DNA from: Ignavibacteria bacterium
Lineage (GTDB): Bacteria; Bacteroidota; Ignavibacteria; Ignavibacteriales; Melioribacteraceae
Direction of reading: 5' to 3'
DNA: 35,952 bases
NCBI GenBank assembly: GCA_012719345.1
Contig: JAAYAN010000218.1
Coordinates: 1 to 35,952, forward strand
A program made the translations under genes and the position numbers. Positions 8,540 to 16,050 of this stretch are shown here, piece by piece; position 1 is the stretch's first letter; every line of letters begins with the position of its first letter. Below the pieces are notes generated by a model, which saw only the letters and a list, made by a program, of their open reading frames with translations, was not told the DNA's origin and searched no databases.

Positions 8540-9845
8540 TCTTTGTGCGCATAAAAATAATTTTATTTAAGATAGGAAATAAAGCCATTATGCTTAAAAA
8601 GCTAATTATCCAAACTCCAAGCCTAGTAATTATCATTAAAAAAGAAAATACTATTATAATTGAAAAATATGTTAAGGGAACAAGATAAATTATTTTAGAT
8701 TCGTTTATAGCTTTAAACCAAGAAAAAGAAATCATAAATCCTAATAGATAAACAAAAAATAATAAACCACCTGTTCCAAAATCAGCGTGTAATTCCCTTA
8801 TATATGTTCCTGTATTCATCCATTCAGGTATATAATACCCTTTTTGGTATCCATTAGGTTTTCTAACCACATCAAATTTATTTAAAGTATTATATACAAA
8901 TAAAAATGTATTTTCACCAACACGTGTTTCTTCACCTTCGGTACTTTCCAGATATCTGGTTAATACTCCAATATGACCACTCAAATACAAATATATTGAA
9001 GGAGTAATAAACGCATTTTCTTTTAATTGAGTAATGCTTCGTGTTTGTCCAACCATTATTTCATCATTACCTCTCAATGATCTTATAATTGCAGCACTTA
9101 ATACAAAAAGCGATATTATAATTGTAAATGAAATGATAATTTTACTAAATTTTGTTTTTCGATCTTTATCAAAATTATTGAAATAATAAATAGAAAACAT
9201 AGTTACCAAGATAAACTCTACAATTCCAAATAATATACTTGCTCGTGCAACTGAAGCTATACCGCTTAAAACTGATGCAACAATTGGTATCAGCCCAATC
9301 CAACTGAATTGCCCTTTCCAACCAGTATATAAACCAGATAAGAAAATGCCAATATATGTTGTGGAAGATAGATATGGGATAACACCTGGTAATTCACCTG
9401 AAACTCGCATGTGATACACCCACCCAAGATTTAGGAGAGCTTTTGCTAAACTGCCATATAAATTAATGAGAACATACCACTGTTGAATTGCACCCAATAG
9501 TCCAAGGAAGCTAAAAAATAAAGCAAATTCCTTAATAGTTTTCCCATTATCCTTAAAAAGATTAAGACCTTCCTTATTATTTTTTTCATTTGCTTTTATT
9601 AACAATGATTTTTGGGCGATAAAAACAGTAATGCAACCTAAGAAAAATGATAAAAAAGTTGAAATTATAAGCACCCATGCTTCGATGGATAAATCAATAT
9701 AACTGATCAACTTTATGTAGTATAAATTTATTAATGTATACCAAATAATAAGGTAAATTGAAATTGGATTTATGATTTTCTTAAAATAATTATAACCTAT
9801 AAAATAAAAAGGAATTACAAAAACAGTAGAAATTAAAAAAATCAT
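8517..9845 (-). CDS. Wzy-like O-antigen/oligosaccharide polymerase
   Basis: 442 aa, integral membrane protein with roughly 10-12 hydrophobic segments and a long polar stretch from about 260 to 345 (from RSLRGNDEIMVGQ onward), matching the large periplasmic loop of oligosaccharide repeat-unit polymerases. No motif identifies such proteins strictly. The call rests on topology, the polar loop and its position between a Wzz-like and a Wzx-like gene. It would polymerise flipped repeat units at the periplasmic face. One base separates it from the Wzz-like gene. Strong AT bias, as usual for Wzy. Confidence 0.8.
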   Translation of the reverse strand: MIFLISTVFVIPFYFIGYNYFKKIINPISIYLIIWYTLINLYYIKLISYIDLSIEAWVLIISTFLSFFLGCITVFIAQKSLLIKANEKNNKEGLNLFKDNGKTIKEFALFFSFLGLLGAIQQWYVLINLYGSLAKALLNLGWVYHMRVSGELPGVIPYLSSTTYIGIFLSGLYTGWKGQFSWIGLIPIVASVLSGIASVARASILFGIVEFILVTMFSIYYFNNFDKDRKTKFSKIIISFTIIISLFVLSAAIIRSLRGNDEIMVGQTRSITQLKENAFITPSIYLYLSGHIGVLTRYLESTEGEETRVGENTFLFVYNTLNKFDVVRKPNGYQKGYYIPEWMNTGTYIRELHADFGTGGLLFFVYLLGFMISFSWFKAINESKIIYLVPLTYFSIIIVFSFLMIITRLGVWIISFLSIMALFPILNKIIFMRTKIDIQQNG

Positions 9846-9846
9846 T

Positions 9847-11043
9847 CTAATCTAATTTTATTTTATATAATTTTAAAACAGCTGAAAAGAATTTTTTCTC
9901 TTTAATTTCAATAATATTCAAACTATTGGTTGATGAAATTATTGCTTCACCTTGAAATACAATAATTATTAGAGTAAAAAGAGTAAGAGAAAATGCTGTT
10001 AAAATAATAAAAGCTTTTTTGGGGGAATCTTTAAGTTGAGGTATTATTGCTCTATCAAGCACAACTATTGTTGGAATATTTTTTTGTTCTTCCATTACAG
10101 CTTGTTCATACATAGGAAGAATAAATTCTAGCAGTTTTGATTGTACCTCAATTTGTCTATAGAGCCTTAAATATTGTTTTTGCCTTAACGGTAATTTTTC
10201 AAATGATAAATCAGTAATTGATTTATTAGCAACAGAACCATCCTTTTTCATTGATGCTAATTTTTCTTTGATTAATTCAACTTGATTTTGTGTTAAAAAA
10301 TATCTGGAGGATTGAGTTCCATCCGTTTTTGCAATATAGTCTCGCTCCATTTCCTTTAATGCAAGTTCACTTTCCATCCTAGCAATTGCTTCAAATGCTA
10401 TTTTTAATTGATCAGGGACAGAATAAATACCTGTATCTTCTTGAAATTTCTCCATATCATTTTCTGCATTAGCCAGATCATTTAAATTCTCTTCATATCG
10501 TTTTTCAATAAACTCACGATAACTTTTTGCATAAGCCAGACTAAATTCAAAATTAAGACTATCAAGAATTTCTACAAAATAATTAGCTATTTCAGCACTC
10601 ATTCTAGGATCTTTATTTATAACGCTAATATCAATAAACCCATTTTCAGTTAACTCAAAACTGATATCCTCTTTAAATCTTTTTAATGTTTTATCTCTTT
10701 TAAAATTTTTAATTTCATAATACTCAACCAAATTAAATTTTTTTATTACCTTCATTAATATTTTTCTACTATCCAAATATCCAAATATTTTGTCCATTGG
10801 TGTTCCAGTATTTCCCGATAAAGCTCCGCCAAGTATTGAACCAACATTATTAAGCATTCCGCCGAGTGCACCCATACTATTATTATTTTCTGTAACCATA
10901 ATAATAGTATTAGCTTTATATTTTTGAGGAAGAATAAAACTTATAATTGTTGCAATCACAGAGACAACAATTAAATTTATTATTATAAATTTTTTCCATT
11001 TGAATATAATACTTAAATAATCTGTAAATTTTCTTTTTCCCAT
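9847..11043 (-). CDS. Wzz-like chain-length determinant / polysaccharide co-polymerase
   Basis: 398 aa. One membrane helix at about 18-38 and another at about 342-362 bracket a large periplasmic, partly coiled-coil region (about 150-310). The segment before the second helix, IIPQLKDSPKKAF, is the proline-rich motif of Wzz proteins. A Gly/Asn/Met-rich stretch (NNSMGALGGMLNNVGSILGG) follows the first beta strand. There is no cytoplasmic BY-kinase domain, so this is a PCP-1/2-like rather than Wzc-like protein. It sets chain length together with the downstream polymerase and may contact the SLBB protein encoded just upstream. Confidence 0.87.
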   Translation of the reverse strand: MGKRKFTDYLSIIFKWKKFIIINLIVVSVIATIISFILPQKYKANTIIMVTENNNSMGALGGMLNNVGSILGGALSGNTGTPMDKIFGYLDSRKILMKVIKKFNLVEYYEIKNFKRDKTLKRFKEDISFELTENGFIDISVINKDPRMSAEIANYFVEILDSLNFEFSLAYAKSYREFIEKRYEENLNDLANAENDMEKFQEDTGIYSVPDQLKIAFEAIARMESELALKEMERDYIAKTDGTQSSRYFLTQNQVELIKEKLASMKKDGSVANKSITDLSFEKLPLRQKQYLRLYRQIEVQSKLLEFILPMYEQAVMEEQKNIPTIVVLDRAIIPQLKDSPKKAFIILTAFSLTLFTLIIIVFQGEAIISSTNSLNIIEIKEKKFFSAVLKLYKIKLD

Positions 11044-11084
11044 TTAAACTCTTCCTTGAATATTGCTTCGAAGTATAACTTCCC

Positions 11085-12491
11085 TTACTTCCCTAATTGA
11101 ATTAATAAAACAATAACAGTTGCAACGCCGCCGACAATTTGGGCTATGTTGCCGATACGGTTCAGATAAAAATCGAAATTACGAACAGGTTCTTTAGGTA
11201 TCCAGATAAAATCTCCGGGCTCTATATCAAGCTGCTTGTCTTCTTCAATCTGTATCCAGGTACGGGTTTTACCCTTAATAAGGTACATTTCTTCTTTTGC
11301 AGTTTCACCTATTCCGCCGGCTTTAGCTAAGTAATAATTATAATCGGCATTTTTAGAATATTCGACATAACCCGGCGTAACAACCTGCCCGAACACATAA
11401 ACCATATTTAACTTTTCAGGTATGTTAATATAATCGCCGTTTTTTACAATAAATTTGCTATCCTCGGAACTTTCATCAAGCACTTTTTCAAATTCAATTA
11501 TACCATTGCCGCGTGCAAACCTTAACTGGTTATCAATTTTAAAATAGGCAGAGTCCTCATCAATCAACTCAGCCATTCGTGTCATCATCAACTCTTCAAA
11601 TTCCTGACTAAAATAAAGCGAACCAAAAACATTTGTCCCGCGCACAAGTTCAGCGCGGTTCAGGTCGGCATTATCTTTAAACCCGCCGGCTTTACGGATA
11701 ACTTCAGCAATTGTCGTGTTTTCTTTGGTTATATATATTATGCCGGGACTGTTCACTTCCCCGTCAATTTGTACATAATAATTTTTCCTGTTCGATTCAT
11801 TGGCAAGAATTCTTACTCTATCGCCTCTTTTAAGAAGGAAATCATCGGCTATCTTTACAATCAGCTTTTCTTCTTTATTTCCGTCGTAGCTTAAGCGGGA
11901 AATTTCTGCTTCGGTTATATCCTCGTAAGCCTGGTTTATTCCGCCGCCAAAAAGAATTGCATCCGAAAGTTTATCGCCTTCAACAAACTGAAACTTAACA
12001 GAAGTTAATTCCACACTCTCTTTTCTTTTGCGAAAGTTTATTGCTCCGGATATTTCAATGAAATTCCTTGAATTATCCAATTGCGGGAAGATTATAACAT
12101 CATTGTTTTTTAGATAAGGGTTATTTGCAAAGTCGCCGGTAAGTCTGAATTTTGCGAGGTCAATTTTAATTTCCGTACCGTCAAATCTTCGTAAAGTTAT
12201 ATCTCTTTCAGGATAAGCCAATTCTTCCAAACCTTTCAAATCCTGAGTTGCAGTTAACTGAGCAATTTTGATTTCGTTGTACATTCTGGTAACAAGCTGG
12301 TCAACTCTTTCAGTAGCCGATGCATGGAAACTGCCTGTTACAGGGAAATTTCCGCCGACAGTAACACTGATAATATTTAATGCCATCATATCGGAAGAAG
12401 AAGAGCTGCCGGAGCGGTCGCCGAATTGGGCAAAGAGATTAAGATTAAGAATAAGATTAAGAATAAGAAAGGATAATAGTCTTTTTTTCAT
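11085..12491 (-). CDS. SLBB-domain polysaccharide export protein (outer-membrane, Wza-related)
   Basis: 468 aa. It begins with a signal peptide (cut near FAQ, residue about 22) and has no lipobox cysteine. SLBB-type modules are visible at about 43-130, about 243-300 (YVQIDGEVNSPGIIYITKEN, AGGFKDNADLNRAELVRG) and about 365-440 (VYVFGQVVTPGYVEYS, KAGGIGETA). A hydrophobic helix at about 447-466 ends the protein and could be the membrane-spanning helix. The canonical N-terminal Poly_export (PES) motif is not evident, so it is an atypical OPX protein. It is the first gene of the polysaccharide operon. Its GC-richer codons match the core genes, unlike the downstream polysaccharide genes. Confidence 0.85.
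   Translation of the reverse strand: MKKRLLSFLILNLILNLNLFAQFGDRSGSSSSSDMMALNIISVTVGGNFPVTGSFHASATERVDQLVTRMYNEIKIAQLTATQDLKGLEELAYPERDITLRRFDGTEIKIDLAKFRLTGDFANNPYLKNNDVIIFPQLDNSRNFIEISGAINFRKRKESVELTSVKFQFVEGDKLSDAILFGGGINQAYEDITEAEISRLSYDGNKEEKLIVKIADDFLLKRGDRVRILANESNRKNYYVQIDGEVNSPGIIYITKENTTIAEVIRKAGGFKDNADLNRAELVRGTNVFGSLYFSQEFEELMMTRMAELIDEDSAYFKIDNQLRFARGNGIIEFEKVLDESSEDSKFIVKNGDYINIPEKLNMVYVFGQVVTPGYVEYSKNADYNYYLAKAGGIGETAKEEMYLIKGKTRTWIQIEEDKQLDIEPGDFIWIPKEPVRNFDFYLNRIGNIAQIVGGVATVIVLLIQLGK
12435..12470 (-). repeat. hexanucleotide tandem repeat inside a signal-peptide coding region
   Basis: On the plus strand, positions 12437-12466 read GATTAA, GATTAA, GAATAA, GATTAA, GAATAA: five units of GAWTAA. 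Read as codons on the minus strand they encode the alternating Leu-Ile/Leu-Asn stretch of the SLBB protein signal peptide (LILNLILNLNL). Because the unit is 6 bp, copy-number change would add or remove dipeptides without shifting frame. Confidence 0.9.
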
Positions 12492-13091
12492 AGTTTACAA
12501 TAACTTTTTATTTTTTGTGTGTTAATTTAGTAAATTTTCTAAATCTAGTTGATCTTTTATTTTAAAGTATAACCACAAATTATCTTATCAAACCGTTGAA
12601 ACGGTTATTAATATTTAGTTTTACCACTTAACCAATGGTTTCTGACAGAGCCGGACAGGGAAACCATTGGTTACTTTGAACTTGGTTAATATTAAGCCGG
12701 AGATAAGTTGTTAAACCTCATAGTGAAAAAAAAACAATAGTTTATAAATAATTGTCCCGACTTTTAAGTCGGGTTTAAAATATATAAAATGAAAAAGCAG
12801 GGTTTTAACCCCCAAAAAAGATACCTTTGGACTAAAGTCCATGAAATAAACTGTATTATTTAACCGCGAGATAAATCTCGCGGCAATTTAGTAAAAACAT
12901 TCCTTAAGTTGACTCTTATTGTCAAAGTCGGACAAGTTAAAGGGGACTTTCTTACTGCTAATACATTACCAGATTTTAGTTTCCTCTTTCAAAAATAATC
13001 TTTTGCCGTAAAACCTTCCCAAAAATACCACTTCTGCCTAACATTACCTTCTTGCTTTAACTAAACCCTATAGATTAAAATTATATTTTAT
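12492..13091. other. 600-bp non-coding spacer between the polysaccharide operon and the HepT/MntA pair
   Basis: No credible gene is present. The first about 100 bp upstream of the SLBB gene should contain the operon promoter, but I cannot pick out a convincing -35/-10 pair. A cluster of palindromes fills 12591-12883 (described separately). The remaining about 200 bp (12890-13091) is AT-rich and shows no repeat, hairpin or ORF that I can defend. Confidence 0.7.
12591..12883. repeat. cluster of six different short palindromes
   Basis: In order: AACCGTT-GA-AACGGTT (12591-12606); a 12-bp inverted repeat AACCAATGGTTT / AAACCATTGGTT (12630-12641 and 12661-12672, 19-nt loop); CCCGACTT-TT-AAGTCGGG (12756-12773); GGGTT-TT-AACCC (12800-12811); TGGACT-AA-AGTCCA (12828-12841); CCGCGAGAT-AA-ATCTCGCGG (12864-12883). 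All stems are perfect, five have a 2-nt A/T/G spacer, and the sequences are unrelated to each other. They resemble dispersed REP-like palindromes mobilised in other genomes by REP-associated transposases. None is followed by a T-tract of terminator quality. Confidence 0.85.
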
Positions 13092-13427
13092 CTATTCTTT
13101 ATTCAAAATACTTTCTACTTGTTTTTTAAGTTCGGGTAATTTATTCACAATAACATCCCAAAGTAATTCATAGTCAACATTAAAATAATGATGAATAATC
13201 TTATCTCGCATTCCTGAAATTTTCTTCCATTCAATTTCCCGATGTGTTTTTCGGAATTCGGGAGTTAAATTTTTAACAGCTTCACCAATAATCTCCAGAC
13301 TTCGGGAGAATGCTCTTGTGTACATCTCATTTTCAATAAAAGAATTATAATCAAGTTTTTCTGAGGTCTTTGATAAAAATATTATTTCATCAAGTATATG
13401 TTTTAAATAAACCTCGTTAAGCTTCAT
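13092..13427 (-). CDS. hepT: HepT-type toxin, RNase domain (DUF86)
   Basis: 111 aa, all-alpha HEPN-type protein. It has the catalytic signature R-x4-H-x-Y at Arg74, His79 and Tyr81 (RDKIIHHY) characteristic of HepT toxins. In the studied HepT/MntA system HepT is an RNase, and the MntA partner silences it by adding AMP to the Tyr of this motif. It overlaps the 3' end of the nucleotidyltransferase gene by 11 bp, so the antitoxin is translated first and the two are coupled. Function is by family. The RNase residues look intact. Confidence 0.9.
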   Translation of the reverse strand: MKLNEVYLKHILDEIIFLSKTSEKLDYNSFIENEMYTRAFSRSLEIIGEAVKNLTPEFRKTHREIEWKKISGMRDKIIHHYFNVDYELLWDVIVNKLPELKKQVESILNKE

Positions 13428-13719
13428 ACCATCTCACTTCATTATTAATGTATGGAAGCATATAAGGGCTAATACCTTTTTCTGTTAGCAGATCAACTTT
13501 TCTATTAAATATCTTTTCTAATTCAAAAACAAGATTTATGAAGTTGTCAAATGACTTTTCCTCGAAATCTACCAGAAAATCAATATCACTTTTTTTGGTT
13601 TCTTCTTTTCTAATAAAAGAACCAAATAAGCCTATTTTCCTTACACTATATTTCTTAAGCAAATATTGGTTAGTTTGCAAAATCTCAAAAATATCATTTG
13701 ATGATAAATCTTTATTCAT
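13417..13719 (-). CDS. mntA: MntA-type minimal nucleotidyltransferase antitoxin
   Basis: 100 aa. Pol-beta nucleotidyltransferase core: GLFGSF (GSF at 33-35) followed by SDIDFLVDF with Asp45 and Asp47 as metal ligands, and Asp76 (KVDLL) as the likely third carboxylate. MntA proteins AMPylate the cognate HepT tyrosine and so act as the antitoxin. It is the first gene of the pair and has an AGG sequence about 8 nt upstream of its ATG. Not related to the neighbouring polysaccharide genes by function. The pair is a small accessory module. Confidence 0.9.
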   Translation of the reverse strand: MNKDLSSNDIFEILQTNQYLLKKYSVRKIGLFGSFIRKEETKKSDIDFLVDFEEKSFDNFINLVFELEKIFNRKVDLLTEKGISPYMLPYINNEVRWYEA

Positions 13720-13865
13720 ATAACCTGAATATAATTAGCAAAATCTTTACAAATATGATACTCAATCTTACCTGATGACCAGATTTAATTCAAGAAAACA
13801 TAATCTTTTAATATCTTAATCCAAACATATTATATTAACTTTGTTTACTGTTTTATTGCTTTTAA

Positions 13866-13896
13866 TTCTTACTCTTACTCTTTCTTCTTACTCTTG
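13866..13896. repeat. pyrimidine-rich direct repeat, 3' side of rfbB
   Basis: A run of TTCTTACTC / TCTTACTCTT units ends in CTTCTTACTCTTG (13884-13896), which recurs exactly at 15007-15019 on the other side of rfbB in the same orientation. Low-complexity composition limits its significance. Confidence 0.6.
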
Positions 13897-13897
13897 C

Positions 13898-14911
13898 TTA
13901 CCTGTTCATATAAAGATTATTATAATATTTCACATACTCGCCGGAAATTATTCTTTCCCACCAGTTACGGTTTTGTTTGTACCAATTAATCGTGTTTTCA
14001 ATCGCCTGTTCAAATTCAAACTCCGGTTTCCAGCCAAGCTCAGTCTGTATTTTAGATGAATCAATTGCATAGCGCCTGTCGTGTCCGGGTCTGTCTTTTA
14101 CGTATTCAATCAGACTTTCATCTTTCCCCACTGCCTTTAAAAGCAGTTTTACGATATCAATATTTTTCATTTCGCGGCTGGCGCCAATGTTATAAACTTC
14201 GCCGGTTCTGCCTTTTTCGAATACAAGATTTATAGCTTTGTTGTGGTCAATTACATAAATCCAGTCGCGCACGTTTAAGCCATCACCGTAAACCGGGAGT
14301 TTTTTATCGTGCATCGCGTTTATCGTCATCAGCGGAATAAGTTTTTCGGGAAACTGCAGCGGGCCGTAATTATTTGAACATCTGGTTGTAACAACAGGCA
14401 TTCCGTAAGTATGATAAAACGCGTTTACCATCATATCGGCAGCGGCTTTGCTTGATGAATAAGGGCTGTTAGGTGAAAGAGGTGTATTTTCCGTAAACAA
14501 GCCTTCCGCTCCCAGACTTCCGTAAACTTCATCAGTTGAAACCTGCAAAAACTTTTCTACATTGTATCTGCGGGCAGTTTCGAGCAGTACATTCGTTCCT
14601 ATTACGTTTGTCTGATAAAAGATTTCCGAACCGAGAATGCTTCTATCCACGTGCGATTCTGCAGCAAAGTTTATTACATACTTGATTGAATACTTCTGGA
14701 AAATATAATCAACCAGTTCACGATTGCAGATATCGCCTTTTACAAATCTGTAATTTTTATTGTTTTCAATTCCTTTCAGATTTTCAAGATTTCCGGCATA
14801 TGTCAGTTTATCGAGATTAACAATAAAATAATCATCGCGTTCATTAAGAATGTGGTTAAGGTAATTGCTTCCGATAAAGCCTGCGCCGCCTGTTAATAGA
14901 ATATGTTTCAT
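13898..14911 (-). CDS. rfbB: dTDP-glucose 4,6-dehydratase
   Basis: 337 aa, extended short-chain dehydrogenase. NAD-binding GGAGFIGSNY at 8-17. Catalytic Thr126-Asp127-Glu128 (STDEVYG) and Tyr151-x3-Lys155 (YSSSK), the residues that define RmlB/RfbB. RDWIYVIDH and RPGHDRRYAID are also family blocks. It converts dTDP-D-glucose to dTDP-4-keto-6-deoxy-D-glucose, the precursor of dTDP-rhamnose and related deoxysugars for the surface glycan. The partner genes rmlA, rmlC and rmlD are not in the window. It stands alone between the HepT/MntA pair and a membrane-protein gene, with the same 13-bp repeat on either side. Confidence 0.95.
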   Translation of the reverse strand: MKHILLTGGAGFIGSNYLNHILNERDDYFIVNLDKLTYAGNLENLKGIENNKNYRFVKGDICNRELVDYIFQKYSIKYVINFAAESHVDRSILGSEIFYQTNVIGTNVLLETARRYNVEKFLQVSTDEVYGSLGAEGLFTENTPLSPNSPYSSSKAAADMMVNAFYHTYGMPVVTTRCSNNYGPLQFPEKLIPLMTINAMHDKKLPVYGDGLNVRDWIYVIDHNKAINLVFEKGRTGEVYNIGASREMKNIDIVKLLLKAVGKDESLIEYVKDRPGHDRRYAIDSSKIQTELGWKPEFEFEQAIENTINWYKQNRNWWERIISGEYVKYYNNLYMNR

Positions 14912-14929
14912 TTATATTTTTAAGTCCTA

Positions 14930-15030
14930 AGTTTTAAGTTCTAAGTTTATAATCCTTTTACACTTTCCTGCCTGGTAATCAATTACATTGAAAACCTCAT
15001 ACAAGACTTCTTACTCTTGATTCTTACTCT
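14930..15030. repeat. short direct repeats 5' of rfbB
   Basis: Two low-complexity stretches: a tandem of AAGTCCTAAGTTTTAAGTT type at about 14930-14947, and CTTCTTACTCTTGATTCTTA type at 15007-15030. The latter contains the 13-bp copy CTTCTTACTCTTG (15007-15019) shared with 13884-13896. Confidence 0.55.
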
Positions 15031-15032
15031 TT

Positions 15033-15758
15033 TTAGTACGTTACCAGTCCAATAAATATCCCAGTCTGAACATAAAATCCGTTTCCATTCAAATCCGATG
15101 GAACGCCTGAAATGCTTAAACCGTTATCAACTTCCCAATTGTCGCCAATTGCAAACTGGTATCCTGTTCCAACTCTGAAAAACAGAAAACGATTAATTGG
15201 AATATCGACATTAAGAGTAGGAGTTAGCGTAAGAAAGCTGACTGACAATTTTTTATTTATATTATTTGTTCCGTTTTGAACATCAGTAAATAATGTGTTC
15301 CAGTCGTAATTTCCGCTGTTTCTGTAAAGATCAATTTCAATAGATCCGCCGCCTATAACGGTACCTACTGATACACCGAAACCGTCGAAATAAGGCAATG
15401 TATATTCAACTGAAAATCCAAGATTAGAAATGCTATATTGGACTTCATTGGAAATGCCGTTTATTTTATTCGATTCGCTGGTATTTCCGCCATAACCGAA
15501 TGCCCCGACACGTACATTTTTCAGAAGAAAATAGAGATAACCTGCCCCGCCGGATGTATATATCGGTTTAGCGGATATTTTAGGAAAACCGATTGACTCA
15601 AGCTTTGTGTTTAAGGGAGAATAGTTGGGAAAAATAAAAGTCGGAGTAAAACCTATTCCGCCGCCAAAACGGGCAATATGCCCGACTTCGGGAGCATCTT
15701 GCGCTTTAATTAAAACTGCAAACAAAAATAAAAAGAATACTATTGATTTAAATTTCAT
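15033..15758 (-). CDS. secreted, probable outer-membrane beta-barrel protein of unknown function
   Basis: 241 aa. Signal peptide (KSIVFFLFLFAVLIKAQ, cut after about residue 19). The mature part is rich in Gly, Tyr, Phe and alternating hydrophobic residues (GGGIGFTPTFIFPNYSP, GGAGYLYFLLKNVRVGAFGYGG) and ends in GFYVQTGIFIGLVTY. A terminal aromatic residue in an alternating pattern is typical of outer-membrane beta barrels. About 8-10 strands could be drawn, but I recognise no named family. It stands between rfbB and the four-helix-bundle gene and looks like a single-gene unit. Confidence 0.7.
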   Translation of the reverse strand: MKFKSIVFFLFLFAVLIKAQDAPEVGHIARFGGGIGFTPTFIFPNYSPLNTKLESIGFPKISAKPIYTSGGAGYLYFLLKNVRVGAFGYGGNTSESNKINGISNEVQYSISNLGFSVEYTLPYFDGFGVSVGTVIGGGSIEIDLYRNSGNYDWNTLFTDVQNGTNNINKKLSVSFLTLTPTLNVDIPINRFLFFRVGTGYQFAIGDNWEVDNGLSISGVPSDLNGNGFYVQTGIFIGLVTY

Positions 15759-15904
15759 TTGTAAGATTATAATTTCAAAGTGCTAAATCTAAATATTTTT
15801 GGAATTAAAAAAAAGCACATATCGTTTTATTTGGATTACAAGAAGGATTTGATCCTTTTTTAGTTAAACTCTTAATACAAAAATAGAAACACAGGGCAAC
15901 TGTA

Positions 15905-15917
15905 AACAATAATTATT
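15905..15917. repeat. left copy of a 13-bp direct repeat
   Basis: AACAATAATTATT occurs here and again at 16470-16482, flanking the four-helix-bundle gene and its 3' inverted repeat. AT-rich, so chance is possible. Confidence 0.45.
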
Positions 15918-15946
15918 CATTCTTACTTCTTAATTATTAATTAAAA

Positions 15947-16024
15947 AAAGGCTTTTTGGTCTCTATAAACGGTTTGCCAAGTTAACCGCTTGTCTACCAC
16001 AACAAGTAGAAACCAAAAGCCTTT
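15947..16024 (-). terminator. branched inverted repeat, possible terminator or structured RNA
   Basis: The outer arms AAAGGCTTTTTGGT (15947-15960) and ACCAAAAGCCTTT (16012-16024) pair with one bulge. Inside are CGGTT/AACCG (15970-15974 and 15984-15988) and two mutually exclusive hairpins, CTTGT/ACAAG (15989-15993 and 16002-16006) or TCTAC/GTAGA (15993-15997 and 16006-16010). On the minus strand the outer stem ends in a run of seven T, so the element could terminate the four-helix-bundle transcript. The three-way-junction layout is more elaborate than a normal intrinsic terminator. Confidence 0.6.
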
Positions 16025-16050
16025 AGTAATGAATAGTTAATAATTAAGAG

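Noticed and set aside
12591-12883. CRISPR array
   Set aside because: The palindromes are not copies of one repeat, have no constant spacing, and there are no cas genes in the window.
15970-16010. tRNA-like element (AAGCGGTTAA on the minus strand resembles a D arm)
   Set aside because: No matching acceptor, anticodon or T arm can be assembled.
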